A DNA stretch of 64,000 nucleotides, taken from assembly GCF_904848675.1 (NCBI RefSeq), contig NZ_LR890047.1, forward strand, positions 558,001 to 622,000, written 5' to 3'. The notes under the pieces were generated by a model, which was not told where the DNA came from, made no database searches, and saw nothing but the letters and a program-made list of their open reading frames with translations. This document shows, one piece after another, positions 30,728 to 42,013 of the stretch (position 1 is the stretch's first letter; every line of letters begins with the position of its first letter). Source of the DNA: Profftia tarda (GTDB lineage Bacteria > Pseudomonadota > Gammaproteobacteria > Enterobacterales > Enterobacteriaceae). The position numbers were made by a program, and so were the translations under genes.

Positions 30728-32395
30728 CTAAGTTTTATATGCATGCTGATGTGTACTCACCGAACGACCTGAGGGATCATCTATTGTTCTGAATGATTCG
30801 TCCCATTCGGCGGCTCTTCCTGAAGAGCAAGCAACAGATCTCCCTATTGGAACACACTCCGCTGCTCCAGGCACAGGAAACATTTCAGCAAATATTTTTC
30901 GATATAAATATCCTTCTTTAGAGAGCGGCGTGTTGTATGGAAAAATTTCATGCGCATTTGATAGCATTTTATTGCTAATTTGCTGACTTGCAGTATTTTT
31001 CAAGATATCTATCCAGGTATAACCTACCCCATCAGAAAATTGTTCTTTTTGACGCCATGCAATACTATGAGGCAAATAGGATGAAAAACATTTGCGCATG
31101 ATATATTTCTCTATTTTGCCGTTTCCACACATTTTATCTTTCGGATTGAGACTCATTGCTACATCCAGAAATTTTTTATCCAAAAAAGGCACGCGCGCTT
31201 CGAGACCCCAAGCCGACATAGATTTATTAGCGCGCACACAGTCATACTTGTGTAGCGAGAGTAGCTTTCGCACAGTTTCTTCATGGAATTCCTGACTGTT
31301 TGGTGCTTTATGAAAATACAGGTATCCGCCAAAAACTTCATCAGCACCTTCACCAGAGAGAACCATCTTGATTCCCATATCTTTAATTCTACGTGCCATT
31401 AGATACATTGGAACTGATGCACGAATTGTGGTAACATCATAGGTTTCAATATGATAAATCACATCGCGAATAGCATCTAAACCTTCTTCTATCGTAAAAT
31501 TAATTTCATGGTGTATAATCCCCAAATGCTTTGCTACTACATGAGCTGCTTTTAAATCAGGCGAATCTTCTAGGCCGACCGCAAAGGAGTGAAGTTGTGA
31601 TTGCAATATCGCAGTATTCTGATCATAGCCAGCGTGACTAGTCATAAATTTTTTAGTAATAGCGGCAATAATTGAAGAATCAAGTCCCCCAGATAGCAAT
31701 ACTCCGTAAGGTACTTCAGACATCAAATGGTTTCTGACTGCATCTTCGAGTGCATTTTTTACTTGATGAGGATAGCTGATATTATATTTTATATTTTCAA
31801 ATTTGAACCAGTTACGATAATAATACCTATGAATTTTACCTTCTTCGCTTGACATATAGCTTCCAGGAGGAAATTCTTTAATGGTGCAGCAAATTGGTAT
31901 AAGTGCTTTCATTTCAGAAGCAAGATAAAAGTTAGAGTGTTCATCGTAACCCATGTATAGCGGAATAATTCCTAGATGATCACGGCCAATAAGATATCTT
32001 TGCTTATCTGCATCGTATATAATAAAAGCAAACATGCCATTGAGGTCATTTAAAAAATCAGATCCTTTCTGTGCATATAAGGCCAGAATAACCTCGCAGT
32101 CAGAGGAAGTTTGAAATTTATAACTATTTTTAAGAAGTCTGCGTAGTTCTTGGTGGTTATATATCTCTCCATTAACTGCTAAAGCTTGTGTATGCGCAGC
32201 ATTATACAAAGGTTGAGCGCCGTTTTTGATATCTACGATTGATAGACGTTCATGCGCTAGGATTGCGTGATCCGAAGCGTAGAGACCAAAACAGTCGGGG
32301 CCACGGTGACGCATAAGTCCTGATAATTCAATTGCTTTTTTTTGCAACTTCATAGGATCAGTCTTTAAATCAAGTACAGCAAAGATAGAGCACAT
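30728..32395 (-). CDS. asnB: Asparagine synthase B (glutamine-hydrolysing)
   Basis: Makes asparagine from aspartate, ATP and glutamine. The 555 residues match E. coli AsnB (554). The N-terminal glutaminase domain begins MCSIF, with the nucleophilic cysteine right after the initiator Met, and contains RHRGPD and NGEIYNH. The synthetase domain has the PP-loop VLLSGGLDSSIIAAI near residue 235, SGEGADEVFGGY, and EARVPFLDKKFLDVA. The tail AAECVPIGRSVACSSGRAAEWDESF is conserved. The ATG is preceded by GGGAGA. The gene sits beside metT-leuW-gln tRNAs and ubiF exactly as in E. coli, while the E. coli upstream nag operon is absent from the following 3 kb. Confidence 0.98.
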   Translation of the reverse strand: MCSIFAVLDLKTDPMKLQKKAIELSGLMRHRGPDCFGLYASDHAILAHERLSIVDIKNGAQPLYNAAHTQALAVNGEIYNHQELRRLLKNSYKFQTSSDCEVILALYAQKGSDFLNDLNGMFAFIIYDADKQRYLIGRDHLGIIPLYMGYDEHSNFYLASEMKALIPICCTIKEFPPGSYMSSEEGKIHRYYYRNWFKFENIKYNISYPHQVKNALEDAVRNHLMSEVPYGVLLSGGLDSSIIAAITKKFMTSHAGYDQNTAILQSQLHSFAVGLEDSPDLKAAHVVAKHLGIIHHEINFTIEEGLDAIRDVIYHIETYDVTTIRASVPMYLMARRIKDMGIKMVLSGEGADEVFGGYLYFHKAPNSQEFHEETVRKLLSLHKYDCVRANKSMSAWGLEARVPFLDKKFLDVAMSLNPKDKMCGNGKIEKYIMRKCFSSYLPHSIAWRQKEQFSDGVGYTWIDILKNTASQQISNKMLSNAHEIFPYNTPLSKEGYLYRKIFAEMFPVPGAAECVPIGRSVACSSGRAAEWDESFRTIDDPSGRSVSTHQHAYKT

Positions 32396-35300
32396 ATATT
32401 TCTCCCAGACTGTATTCCCCTAATTATGAAGCTATAGTTTATTAAAGGGCTATACATGTATTTGTACCATATTCTGATGTAGAAATTAACTTTATTCTCT
32501 AACTCTGTTATAATTTATCTATTATTATGAAAGATTATCGCTTACTATAATTATTAATTTAAGTTTTCTAGTAGAAATTGAATCAATTTATATTGATTTT
32601 CATCATATATGTAATTGTATATCAAATAAAATATATTCATTTGAATTATCAATATTATTCTACTAATTATAATAAATAAAATTTTTTTCTAATACATCAA
32701 GTATTATATCACTGTTTTTTCTATTTGATAATAACATTTATTTTTAAAGATACACTCTTGTATAAACTTATATTGTGACCAAAACATTAAAAGATTGAGG
32801 TCTCTTATATCCTGTCATTATACTCATCATGATTTCCTTTAAGTATGCCAATCAAAAAAGCAAATAAAAGAGAGAACCAATACCTAAAGTATTCAATACT
32901 TTATAATAAAAATCCTAAAACGCAGAATTAAAGTATTATAGCTATCATAAAATATATACAATTTACTTATATCTCATTTATGATATACATGTATACACCT
33001 CTAGCATTTAACAGTTATCTTATAGCATATACTTTATGGCATTTTAAATTATCTTAATACCTCTTGCTGTTTAATAACGACTCTGCTCTTCGGATCGAAG
33101 ATTGGTCAATCATATAAATAAAAATAGTTAATATAGTTATTATATGCGAATAGAATATTTCTAGCATGCCAAAATTTTTTCAGGCTGTTATTGCTTCGGC
33201 TAATCAATATATGTATGGGTATCCAGGAAATGATATCCATTTATTATGTTTAAACCGACACACAGCATAATTCATAATAGACTATACTTCAAAATAAATC
33301 ATTGTTCTGCGAACTCTAGTAGTACTTAAATATACGAAATAAAGCACTAATACTGCAAATCAGTTAGCATTTTAGCAATAAAAACATAATTTTAGTTACT
33401 GCTGAAAACAATAACATACGAATGATTTTTCATTCATCTGCTATGAATTTAGTACAACTTATTGATGGTTTAATATTACATATCAATGGATAATAGTTAC
33501 ATCAATTTAATAGATAAGTAAGTTATAGTTGATTACTGCTATATGTCTTGCAGCATCTAAAGATATATACATTTTAAATATTAACTTAAACTAGTTCCCT
33601 GATAACTATTCTGCAATAAGCAACATCAATATAATAAACCAGTCATGTATTTACTCAATTTTCCGTATAATAAAGATTGATAATCTTGTTGGGATTATTT
33701 TTAAAATATTAAAATATTATATTATTGCACGTTTTAAAGACACACAACATCGACGTAATATCAAAACATAATTTTTTTTGCAGCAAAGACCTGAAATATA
33801 AATAGTTATTAATTAGGTTATAAAATATATATTTATTTTAATTTTATCATTATAGATTACCACTTATATCTCTGATGTTCATCTATAAACAAAATACAGA
33901 ATGTATTGGGTAATATTAAGATATTAAAAGACTTATTAGTTTCTTGAGCAAAATCTTTATTTCTATATCTCCTCTTTATTTAAAAGAGCAATAGCTATTC
34001 TGGTATATATAAATCTTCATGTTGAAAAGTAACAATGTTGTTCTAACATACTTATTGATGCGCTAAGAAGAAGATGATAATTTATATATTTAGTCTAAGT
34101 AACTCATGAAAGTTATTAGTATCTACAAACCATGTTTTATTATACTTGTACACGCTTATATCTCAAACATAATGTAACTATTATATTTACGGTAATCATG
34201 TGCATGTTAAAAGTTTATTAATTTATTGTGAAGCACAGAGATGATGACTGTAGGGAGGACAGATAATAACCATTTCAGAACTTATGGATTTTATCTATAT
34301 AGACTATATAAATATAGTATTAATAAAATATCAAACATTATTTTGATAAATATCTTTGAATATATTTTAGCATATTATATAAAAATATTTTTCTTAAAAT
34401 TATAGGTAATTTATTGTAAAATTTTGGCGATGCTTTATGAATAAATAAAGGCGATGGTATTTATTTTTCTTTGCTATATTAAAAAGATTTTAATCTTCTA
34501 TGCCCAGAGCAAGCTTCATTTAATTTATCAGTAATTATATTTAGAATGCTGTTTATTTTTAATCATTGTCTTTTAGGCTGTCAACATTTTATAAAATCTA
34601 AAATGAAAAGATATCTTATTAAAGATAATTATAGAATTTTATTCTATCTTAATCATAATGAGAAATCTGTATAAGAATTAAACTACTCACAATATTACTA
34701 AGTACTCAGAAAAACTAGTCACTTCTTTCATCTCTAAATTGTACTATATTTGTATGCGAGAGAGCATAAACTTACTTTTTAATAATATCTTGATTCATTA
34801 ACATTGGAGAAATAATTTATTTTATGGGCCTTTTAGCTTCTGAATTATAAAACTAATCTATTTTTATAGACGTTTACATACAGCATGAGTTGCGATCTAT
34901 TTCTTCTTTCCTTGTTGTTTTTATGGCGTCTTTGTTAAAAGAATAAGTAAGATATATTATATCGCTATAAATTGATATTTTATTCTATTAATAAAATCTC
35001 TTGGAAGAGACAAAAAGTTAAATACTCGGTATTATCTAGATAGGATCCATATCTATCTTAAACAAGAATGGCATAGCAAGTTAGAACTTATTATCATTGA
35101 TCATCAGAACAGAAATACTTGTTTCTAAAAATCTTACTTAAATATAATATAATTAATGTATGCAGTAGATCTAAATGATGGGTTAAATTAGGATTATAAA
35201 AGTAATCTAGATTTTTTTTAAATCCTTATATAATTAAGAAAGCATAATAATTTTTTGAAAAATAAAGGCAAGAATTATTTGTACTTTCGTATTTCATCTA

Positions 35301-35453
35301 TGATTATACTAATTGCAGAACTAATTTTATCATTTTCTGAAGGAACATGAAGGTAACAAGTAAAAAGTATAAATTATGTAGAGTGTAAAACATTATTTGT
35401 ATCAAGAATGCTAAAGTAATTTTCTTATTTTTATAATTTAATGATTGAGCCTC
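32396..35453. other. Non-coding stretch between asnB and ibaG
   Basis: About 3 kb without a recognised gene. By E. coli synteny the nagDCAB genes would lie upstream of asnB, but nothing legible remains. A 34-codon frame at 33166-33270 begins MPKFFQAVIASANQYMYGYP and has slightly higher GC than its surroundings; I cannot assign it. A small hairpin TCTTCG-GAT-CGAAGA is at 33087-33101. Confidence 0.6.
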
Positions 35454-35720
35454 ATGAACAATAAGCAAATAAAAGATGTGTTGATGCATGAATTATCTCT
35501 AGAGGAAGCTCATGTAACTATTCAAGGTACTCACGTTCAAGTCATTGTTGTCGGCAAGCAATTTGCTGGTATAAGTCGCGTAAAAAAACAACAGATAGTG
35601 TATACTCCTTTAATGAAATATATTCTAGATAATAGTATTCATGCTGTATCAATAAAAGCATTTACTACTGAAGAATGGCAGCGCTACCGTAAAGTAATAA
35701 CGCATAATCCTCATGACTAG
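35454..35720 (+). CDS. ibaG: IbaG, BolA-family protein
   Basis: BolA-like protein that, with monothiol glutaredoxins, binds iron-sulfur clusters; in E. coli it is linked to acid stress. The 88 residues correspond to E. coli YrbA/IbaG (84-89). The BolA core FAGISRVKKQQIVYTPLMKYILDNSIHAVSIKAFT is nearly unchanged, with the invariant histidine in IHAVSIKA. The ATG at 35454 aligns with the family start; a TTG nine bases earlier is possible but unneeded. murA follows after 54 bases. This pair directly follows mlaB in E. coli, so it marks a break in an old operon. Confidence 0.95.
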   Translation: MNNKQIKDVLMHELSLEEAHVTIQGTHVQVIVVGKQFAGISRVKKQQIVYTPLMKYILDNSIHAVSIKAFTTEEWQRYRKVITHNPHD

Positions 35721-35774
35721 CTATTATTGTGTATTATTCATACTTATTAAAAGTATTAATCTAGATTGGTAATA

Positions 35775-37040
35775 ATGAATAAATTTCGTGTGCGAGGCCC
35801 TACTCGCCTAACAGGAGAAGTTATAAGCTCTGGTGCAAAAAATGCAGCATTACCCATTATATTTGCTGCATTATTAGCCGAAGAGCCAGTAAAAATTAAC
35901 AATGTGCCAGATTTACAAGATATTAACACGACTATAAAATTATTAACCCATCTGGGAGCGCAGATTGCGCGTAATGATTTTTTGAATATAGATGCGAGAA
36001 AAGTGCATGATCTGTCTGCACCGTATGATCTGGTAAAAACCATGCGTGCTTCCATTTGGTCACTTGGTCCTCTCGTTGCTCGTTTCGGATACGGTCAAGT
36101 TTCTTTGCCAGGTGGTTGCGCTATTGGAGCACGCCCTATTGATTTACATGTCTCTGTTTTAGCACAATTAGGAGCTGATATTAAACTAGAGGAGGGTTAT
36201 TTAAAGGCATCTGTGGATGGACGTTTAAAGGGTGCACATATGCGAATTAGTAAGGTAAGTGTCGGGGCAACTGTGACCGGAATACTCGCATCTGCAATAG
36301 CTGAGGGTATTACTGTTATTGAAAATGCTGCTCGTGAGCCGGAAATTGTTGATACTGCTAACTTCTTGAATATGATAGGTGCTAAAATATCAGGTGCTGG
36401 TACCGAACGTATTGTTATTGAAGGAGTGCCTCGTTTAGGCGGTGGCGTTTATTCTGTCATGCCAGATCGGATAGAAACTGGGACGTTCTTAATTGCAGCA
36501 GCTGTAACTCGTGGCAAAATTATCTGCCGTAATACATGTCCAGATAACTTAAATGTATTGCTCGAAAAATTACTTGAAGCCGGTGCTGATATCGAAGTGG
36601 GAAAAGACTGGATATCTCTAGACATGCATAGCAAGAGACCAAATGCGGTGAGCGTATGTACTGCCCCATATCCTGGTTTTCCAACCGATATGCAGGCACA
36701 GTTTAGCTTATTGAATATAGTGGCTAAAGGTAAGAGCATGATCACTGAGAGTATTTTCGAAAACCGTTTCATGCATATTCCAGAACTCATCCGAATGGGA
36801 GCTCAAGCTAATATTAAAGGTAATACTGTTACTTGTTACGGTGTAGATAAACTTTTTGGAGCGCAAGTCATGGCAACTGATCTACGTGCTTCTGCCAGTT
36901 TAATTATTGCTGGCTGTATGGCAGAAGGAACTACAATTATCGATCGTATCTACCATATTGACCGTGGGTACGATCACATTGAGTACAAGCTTAGTAGACT
37001 CGGCGCTAATATAGAACGTCTTACAAGAGAATATAGCTAA
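35775..37040 (+). CDS. murA: UDP-N-acetylglucosamine 1-carboxyvinyltransferase
   Basis: Transfers enolpyruvate from PEP to UDP-GlcNAc, the first committed step of peptidoglycan synthesis, in the cytoplasm. The 421 residues align without gaps to E. coli MurA (419) over most of the length. The catalytic cysteine C115 is in PGGCAIGARPID and lysine K22 in SGAKNAALPI. SVGATVTG, DRIETGTFL, FPTDMQAQF and ATDLRASASL are conserved. The presence of C115 predicts fosfomycin sensitivity, as known for the family. The ATG at 35775 matches the E. coli start; a TTG three codons earlier is unlikely. With ftsB, zapG and nlpD it indicates that a murein wall is still made. Confidence 0.98.
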   Translation: MNKFRVRGPTRLTGEVISSGAKNAALPIIFAALLAEEPVKINNVPDLQDINTTIKLLTHLGAQIARNDFLNIDARKVHDLSAPYDLVKTMRASIWSLGPLVARFGYGQVSLPGGCAIGARPIDLHVSVLAQLGADIKLEEGYLKASVDGRLKGAHMRISKVSVGATVTGILASAIAEGITVIENAAREPEIVDTANFLNMIGAKISGAGTERIVIEGVPRLGGGVYSVMPDRIETGTFLIAAAVTRGKIICRNTCPDNLNVLLEKLLEAGADIEVGKDWISLDMHSKRPNAVSVCTAPYPGFPTDMQAQFSLLNIVAKGKSMITESIFENRFMHIPELIRMGAQANIKGNTVTCYGVDKLFGAQVMATDLRASASLIIAGCMAEGTTIIDRIYHIDRGYDHIEYKLSRLGANIERLTREYS

Positions 37041-38321
37041 GTTAGTTTTATTTTGATCACGCCAATATATCATATTTTTATTACACTTTATTTTTACTTC
37101 ACTCTCGTTGAAAAACTTTCACTATTGATTTAAGATACACTATCTATCGGAAGGCAGAAAAGTATTAATTTTCTATTATAAAAATATAATCAAAGAATTA
37201 AAGCTGACTTTAATATAGTAACTTACCTATTAATATAGTTTGATATATAGGATAATGTTTTATTTTGGTCCGTGGTTATTTAGTATCTATGTATTTCAAT
37301 ACATAGGCGGTGTGTTCTTATTTTGGATTGTTAATATGTTTTCTGCGCATACGATTTTAAAGAATGTATGTTTATCATTGATATGCAGTTAAAAGTACCA
37401 TTATATCAATATAATTTCATCTGCTCAGCTTGATATTGTTATAACTGGGTTACTGCGTTAAAAATTATTTATATGCAGAAAATTATTTTTCTATTTGCAA
37501 TAGAAATACCTTGATTAAATTTTTTAAAATTTAGTTGCTCCTGCTAATAAAATTACGTGTAATATTTATATTTATGCATCAGTATTTTAGACTCTATTTA
37601 GCAGGTAAGCCATATTTATTTAAATTTTATTTATTTTATTTATCCTAGTTATATATTAAAATACCGTAGGAATATTGCGAATTACAGATATTAACTGATC
37701 TTTTATATTAAGTCTTCTGACGTAAATTATTATGCTTCTTATTTGAGAAGATCTATCACATTAAATCACCAAGTATGCAATGATAGATACATATGTCAGT
37801 TTTATTCATATTTTATCTTCGCTACTAATTGTTATCACTATTATCATAGATATTAAAGAAGATAATTCAAATATACTAAAAACAATCATAAACATTAAAG
37901 ACTATGATTACAATATAAAATTGTATTTTTTATAAATTCATTAAATATAGCAATAAATATCAAAATAGACTAGTATAACAGCATTTCACAGAAAAATAAT
38001 CTATATTTTAATATCTTACTCATCAATAATATTCTAAGTTATGCATCTTATTGAGTGTATTTATTAGATAATTAGCTAAAATTTAATTGTTAAATCTAAT
38101 TTTTTAGGTTAAGAAGTAAGATTGATTTGCCAATCATTACCGAAAAATCAATATATTAATCTTTTTGAATAACAGTTAATCATAAATTACTCTTTTCTAA
38201 GATTAAAAAATTATTAAGAAATAGGTGATACAATGTATAAATATTGATTATGATAAATGATCAATATTTATATTAGACTTTATCAAGAATCAGAAAAAAT
38301 GCTTTAGATAATATTTAATAA
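37041..38321. other. Non-coding stretch between murA and pcm (convergent)
   Basis: About 1.3 kb, no gene. An inverted repeat at 37287-37306 (CTATGTAT-TTCA-ATACATAG, with one further T-A pair possible) lies 250 bases after murA. By E. coli synteny nlpD and rpoS would follow pcm here; nlpD is instead at 55.7 kb and rpoS is not seen. Confidence 0.55.
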
Positions 38322-38951
38322 TTAAGCCAGTTTGCCTCTAACTAAAGGCACAAACCTAACCTTTTCGATAAACTTAATAAAGAAATCATTACCGCGCCGT
38401 TGTACATAATTTAAATTTTGATCCTTATCATAGTCACCCATGGGCAACACCAAACGTCCACCATCACGTAGTTGTTCTAATAACGTTCCTGGAATTTCTG
38501 GTGGAGCCGCTGTAACAATAATAGCATCAAATAGACCATGTGTAGCCCACCCCTGCCAGCCGTCACCATGACGCGTTGAAATATTGTATAAATCGAGCTG
38601 TTTAAGACGTCTTTTTGCCTGCCACTGTAGGTTTTTAATCCTTTCTACAGAAAATACCTGTTTAGCTAAATGTGCTAATACAGCTGTTTGATAACCAGAT
38701 CCCGTGCCAATCTCTAGCACTTTCGAGTTATGCCCTATGCGTAATAATTCTGTCATTCGCGCTACTATATAAGGTTGCGAAATAGTCTGACCCGAACCTA
38801 TTGGTAAAGCAATATTGTCATATGCCTTGTGAGACATAGCTTCATCAATGAATTTTTCACGAGGTACTTTACCCAAGGCTTCTAGCACTTGTTCATCCCC
38901 GATACCCTGTTGAATCAACTGCTGTAATAGGTTTAGCGCACGTTTCTCCAC
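38322..38951 (-). CDS. pcm: Protein-L-isoaspartate O-methyltransferase
   Basis: Repairs isoaspartyl residues in aged proteins by SAM-dependent methylation. The 209 residues match E. coli Pcm (208). The SAM site VLEIGTGSGYQTAVLA is near residue 80, preceded by the family motif ALPIGSGQTISQPYIVARMTELL. DAIIVTAAPPEIP and the C-terminal RFVPLVRGKLA are conserved. It starts with GTG at 38951, with a GGGG stretch just upstream that serves poorly as a Shine-Dalgarno sequence. In E. coli the pcm start overlaps the end of surE, so this gene may once have depended on surE translation. The surE and truD genes themselves are missing from the preceding 1.6 kb. Confidence 0.95.
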   Translation of the reverse strand: MEKRALNLLQQLIQQGIGDEQVLEALGKVPREKFIDEAMSHKAYDNIALPIGSGQTISQPYIVARMTELLRIGHNSKVLEIGTGSGYQTAVLAHLAKQVFSVERIKNLQWQAKRRLKQLDLYNISTRHGDGWQGWATHGLFDAIIVTAAPPEIPGTLLEQLRDGGRLVLPMGDYDKDQNLNYVQRRGNDFFIKFIEKVRFVPLVRGKLA

Positions 38952-40590
38952 GATTCCCCACTAATGTGGTCTATTAAAGCTACGAATAAAGAAATTTTTA
39001 TGCATGATATATCGTACATTCTAATCAGAGAGAAGTGATTCATAACTTTTATTCATCTAAGATAAGCATTAATTATGAATTAATTGTTTCTCTGAATGGT
39101 TTAAATGAAGTATATATATTAGTTATTTTGTATATTCCTAATCTTAATATTTTTTATTAAAAATGTAATTACATTACATGACTTAAATATAAGAATACAT
39201 CTAATTATATGCACAATATTCTCCAATATAATGCGTGATTAACAACTAATCTTAAATATTTTAGTAACTATAATATATTCAGTGAAGCAAAGCAGATGAT
39301 ACTAAACAACGTTCTGTAATTAAAGGGATCATACTACTATAGTAATTTTTGCTAAATTTGATTTCTCATGAAAATCTAAAATAATGATATAATACTACAA
39401 ACATTAACTAGTTAATTATAATATGGATACAGTATTAGATAATAATGTTGGTCTTTAAAGGCTTTCTAAAGATATTTAAGATTTTTAAAATACAGAAAGT
39501 TTTATTGAATTAGACCAAAAAACCCTATTTAAGATTGTTTGATTTTATCTACGTATTACTGTTGAATATATTGCTTTCTGCAGCAGAAATATCATTTTTA
39601 TATTTGCTGACCTACTTATATAAAATTCATATATGAAGATTAATCTCTACACTAAATACTTTTACTCATCAAAACATATCTCACTAAAATAATTTAACAT
39701 TCTATTCTATAATAATTATTTTTCATTCTAATTTAGGGAAATACTGGATGTTACATGCAGCATGTAGTATGCCTCGAAGATAGATAATATATAATTTATC
39801 TATATGATGATATCATTTTATAGCCTGAGCCAATAAATCGGCTAATATTTTATAAGATTTTATTTATTAGATCAGAGAATACCTATCTGAATCTTAATAA
39901 AATACTTTTTAATCTATATTAGTGAACAGTAGTCATTTAATTTGTATTTTATTAAGCTAATAAATATTTCTTATCTTGTCTTAGTATGAGTGTTGCACTT
40001 TCTATAAAATATGTATTACTACTTCCTGCAAGATATCATTAATAACATGCTGATTTACTTAATTTTATTATCGAGGTTAACCGTTTACGATATTATCGTA
40101 TGATAATCTTCATGTATAAATAATGATATTAGTACTATGTATAGGATTTATATATTAATCATGATTCTTATATCACCATGCATAATAAATTATGCAATCC
40201 CTGATAATGTTATTAAGAATAAGTGAACGTATTTCACGATATCTTTAGTGATCATAATTCGTCATGCCTTACTGGTTAGGTTTATGAATAATATAGATAA
40301 AAGATTATTATAATTTTCTTATAATTCTATATAAACAATTATTTTAAATTTGGGCATTATATTGCCAATAAAAGAATATAATATGAACATTTCATTTTTC
40401 TGTAAAACACCTGATAGTAAACGAAATTTTTATCAGAAAAACACTAATAGTTTATGCGTGCATATAGATGAAGAATTGATATGTAATTAAAATGGAATAA
40501 ATAATGACAGGAATATTAGGCCATAATCATCTTATTTATTAGTTTATGCGAAATAGTTGAAGTGTAGTACTGTTTATCAAAATTTAAATC
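38952..40590. other. Non-coding gap where truD and surE are expected
   Basis: E. coli order is ftsB-ispD-ispF-truD-surE-pcm. Here ispF and pcm flank 1.64 kb with no open frame, slightly less than the combined length of truD and surE (about 1.8 kb). The bases directly before pcm (ATTAGTGGGGAATC on the minus strand) are less AT-rich and could be the final codons of surE, but I cannot align the rest. This is best viewed as the eroded site of two lost genes. Confidence 0.55.
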
Positions 40591-41064
40591 TTATGCTTTC
40601 ACTAATAATGTAACTGCTTCACAGGCAATACCCTCACCACGTCCTATAAAACCTAATGTTTCTGTAGTAGTAGATTTAATATTAATCTTATCTGTACGGC
40701 AAGATAGATATTCTGCTATGTTAATTCGCATTTTAGAAACATATGGGGCTATTTTTGGAGCCTGAGCAATTATAGTTATATCAATATTGCCTAAGATATA
40801 ACCCCTAGCTAAAATTAGAGCAAATGATTGTCGCAATAAATTGCTACTGCTTATATCTTTAAATGCAAGATCGTTATCAGGGAATAATGTACCGATATCT
40901 CCCAACGCAATGGATCCTAGGAGCGCGTCAGTTACAGCATGTAACGCAACATCACCATCAGAATGCGCAATAAGACCACACTTATAAGGAATCATTACAC
41001 CTCCGATAATCAAAGGTCCTTTACCGCCAAATTTATGCACATCAAAACCATGTCCAATCCTCAT
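40591..41064 (-). CDS. ispF: 2-C-methyl-D-erythritol 2,4-cyclodiphosphate synthase
   Basis: Fifth enzyme of the MEP pathway to isoprenoid precursors; it forms the cyclic diphosphate with release of CMP. The 157 residues compare with 159 in E. coli. Metal ligands D8 and H10 in HGFDVHKFGG and H42 in HSDGDVALHA are present, as are the dimer/trimer motif GDIGTLFPD and the terminal TTTETLGFIGRGEGIACEAV. The ATG at 41064 is preceded by AAGGAA with good spacing; the codon before it, TTG, is in frame but not needed. It lies 70 bases after ispD, in the order known from E. coli. Confidence 0.97.
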   Translation of the reverse strand: MRIGHGFDVHKFGGKGPLIIGGVMIPYKCGLIAHSDGDVALHAVTDALLGSIALGDIGTLFPDNDLAFKDISSSNLLRQSFALILARGYILGNIDITIIAQAPKIAPYVSKMRINIAEYLSCRTDKINIKSTTTETLGFIGRGEGIACEAVTLLVKA

Positions 41065-41134
41065 CAATCATTTTCCTTTTAATTATTTTTAATATTAATC
41101 ATAGATAATGGTGCATATGAAACAAGTCAAAAGG

Positions 41135-41842
41135 TTAGTTATTTTTAGATAGACACAACTGAGCTAATGCAAAATCTTCAGGGCGAGTTATCTTGATGTT
41201 ATCATAACGACCTGGTACTAATATTGGATGATACCCACAATACTCTAATGCTGATGCTTCATCAGTAACATTGCATCCTTGATTTAGGGCATACTCCAAA
41301 CACATGATAAGTAATTTACATGGAAAAAACTGGGGAGTTAGCGCGTGCCAGAGCCATTCACGAGTGACTGTATGTTTAATAACATCTATACCAGATCTAG
41401 ATCGTTTCATAGTATCGCGAACAGGAGTAGCCAGGATACCTCCTACTTTAGATTTATAGCGTAATTCCAGCAAATTACTTAGATCATCTTTATGCAAGCA
41501 AGGCCTAGCAGCGTCATGCACTAATACCCAATCTGCATTTTTAGCTGCTCTTAAACCAGCTAAAACTGATTCTGCACGATTTATACCGCCGTGCAACACC
41601 TGGATACGAGCATCTTTTGCGAGAGGTAAATCATAGAAATAACTATCGTCTGGGCTTATTGATACTATAATCCTCTCTACTTCTTCGTGAGATAAGAGTG
41701 CCATTACTGAATACTCTAATATTGTCTTACCTTGGATAGATAAATATTGTTTTGGACAGACGGATCTCATCCGAGTGCCAATACCTGCTGCTGGAACTAC
41801 AGCAACTATAGATAATCGTGCTGATATTGAAGGATTAATCAT
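41135..41842 (-). CDS. ispD: 2-C-methyl-D-erythritol 4-phosphate cytidylyltransferase
   Basis: Third step of the MEP pathway: couples MEP to CTP. The 235 residues match E. coli IspD (236). The nucleotide-binding loop AVVPAAGIGTRM is near residue 14, followed by PKQYLSIQGKTILE. VLVHDAARPCLH, the conserved TPVRDTMKR and the C-terminal TDEASALEYCG...VPGRYDNIKITRPEDFALA complete the family pattern. Located between ftsB (171 bases upstream) and ispF (70 bases downstream), all on the minus strand and probably co-transcribed. Products of this pathway feed ubiquinone (ubiF) and the undecaprenyl carrier for the wall (murA). Confidence 0.97.
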   Translation of the reverse strand: MINPSISARLSIVAVVPAAGIGTRMRSVCPKQYLSIQGKTILEYSVMALLSHEEVERIIVSISPDDSYFYDLPLAKDARIQVLHGGINRAESVLAGLRAAKNADWVLVHDAARPCLHKDDLSNLLELRYKSKVGGILATPVRDTMKRSRSGIDVIKHTVTREWLWHALTPQFFPCKLLIMCLEYALNQGCNVTDEASALEYCGYHPILVPGRYDNIKITRPEDFALAQLCLSKNN

Positions 41843-42013
41843 GTATTTATCTTGTAGTTAATGTAAATAATTATTAATATATTATAATTTTCAGTAATAA
41901 TCTTAAAATTATAAATATTTAAATTTTAATTATAGAAATAACGCTTACTCCAGGATAATCAGATGCCCTAAAGAATGAAAATAAAAATTATATTAAACTT
42001 ATTTATGATACTA

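Noticed and set aside
33166..33270. 34-codon frame beginning MPKFFQAVIASANQYMYGYP
   Set aside because: Too short to judge, no ribosome-binding site and no known relative; could be a scrap of a decayed gene.
35304..35489. 61-codon minus-strand frame overlapping the ibaG start
   Set aside because: Overlaps a well-supported gene and has no homology or start signal.
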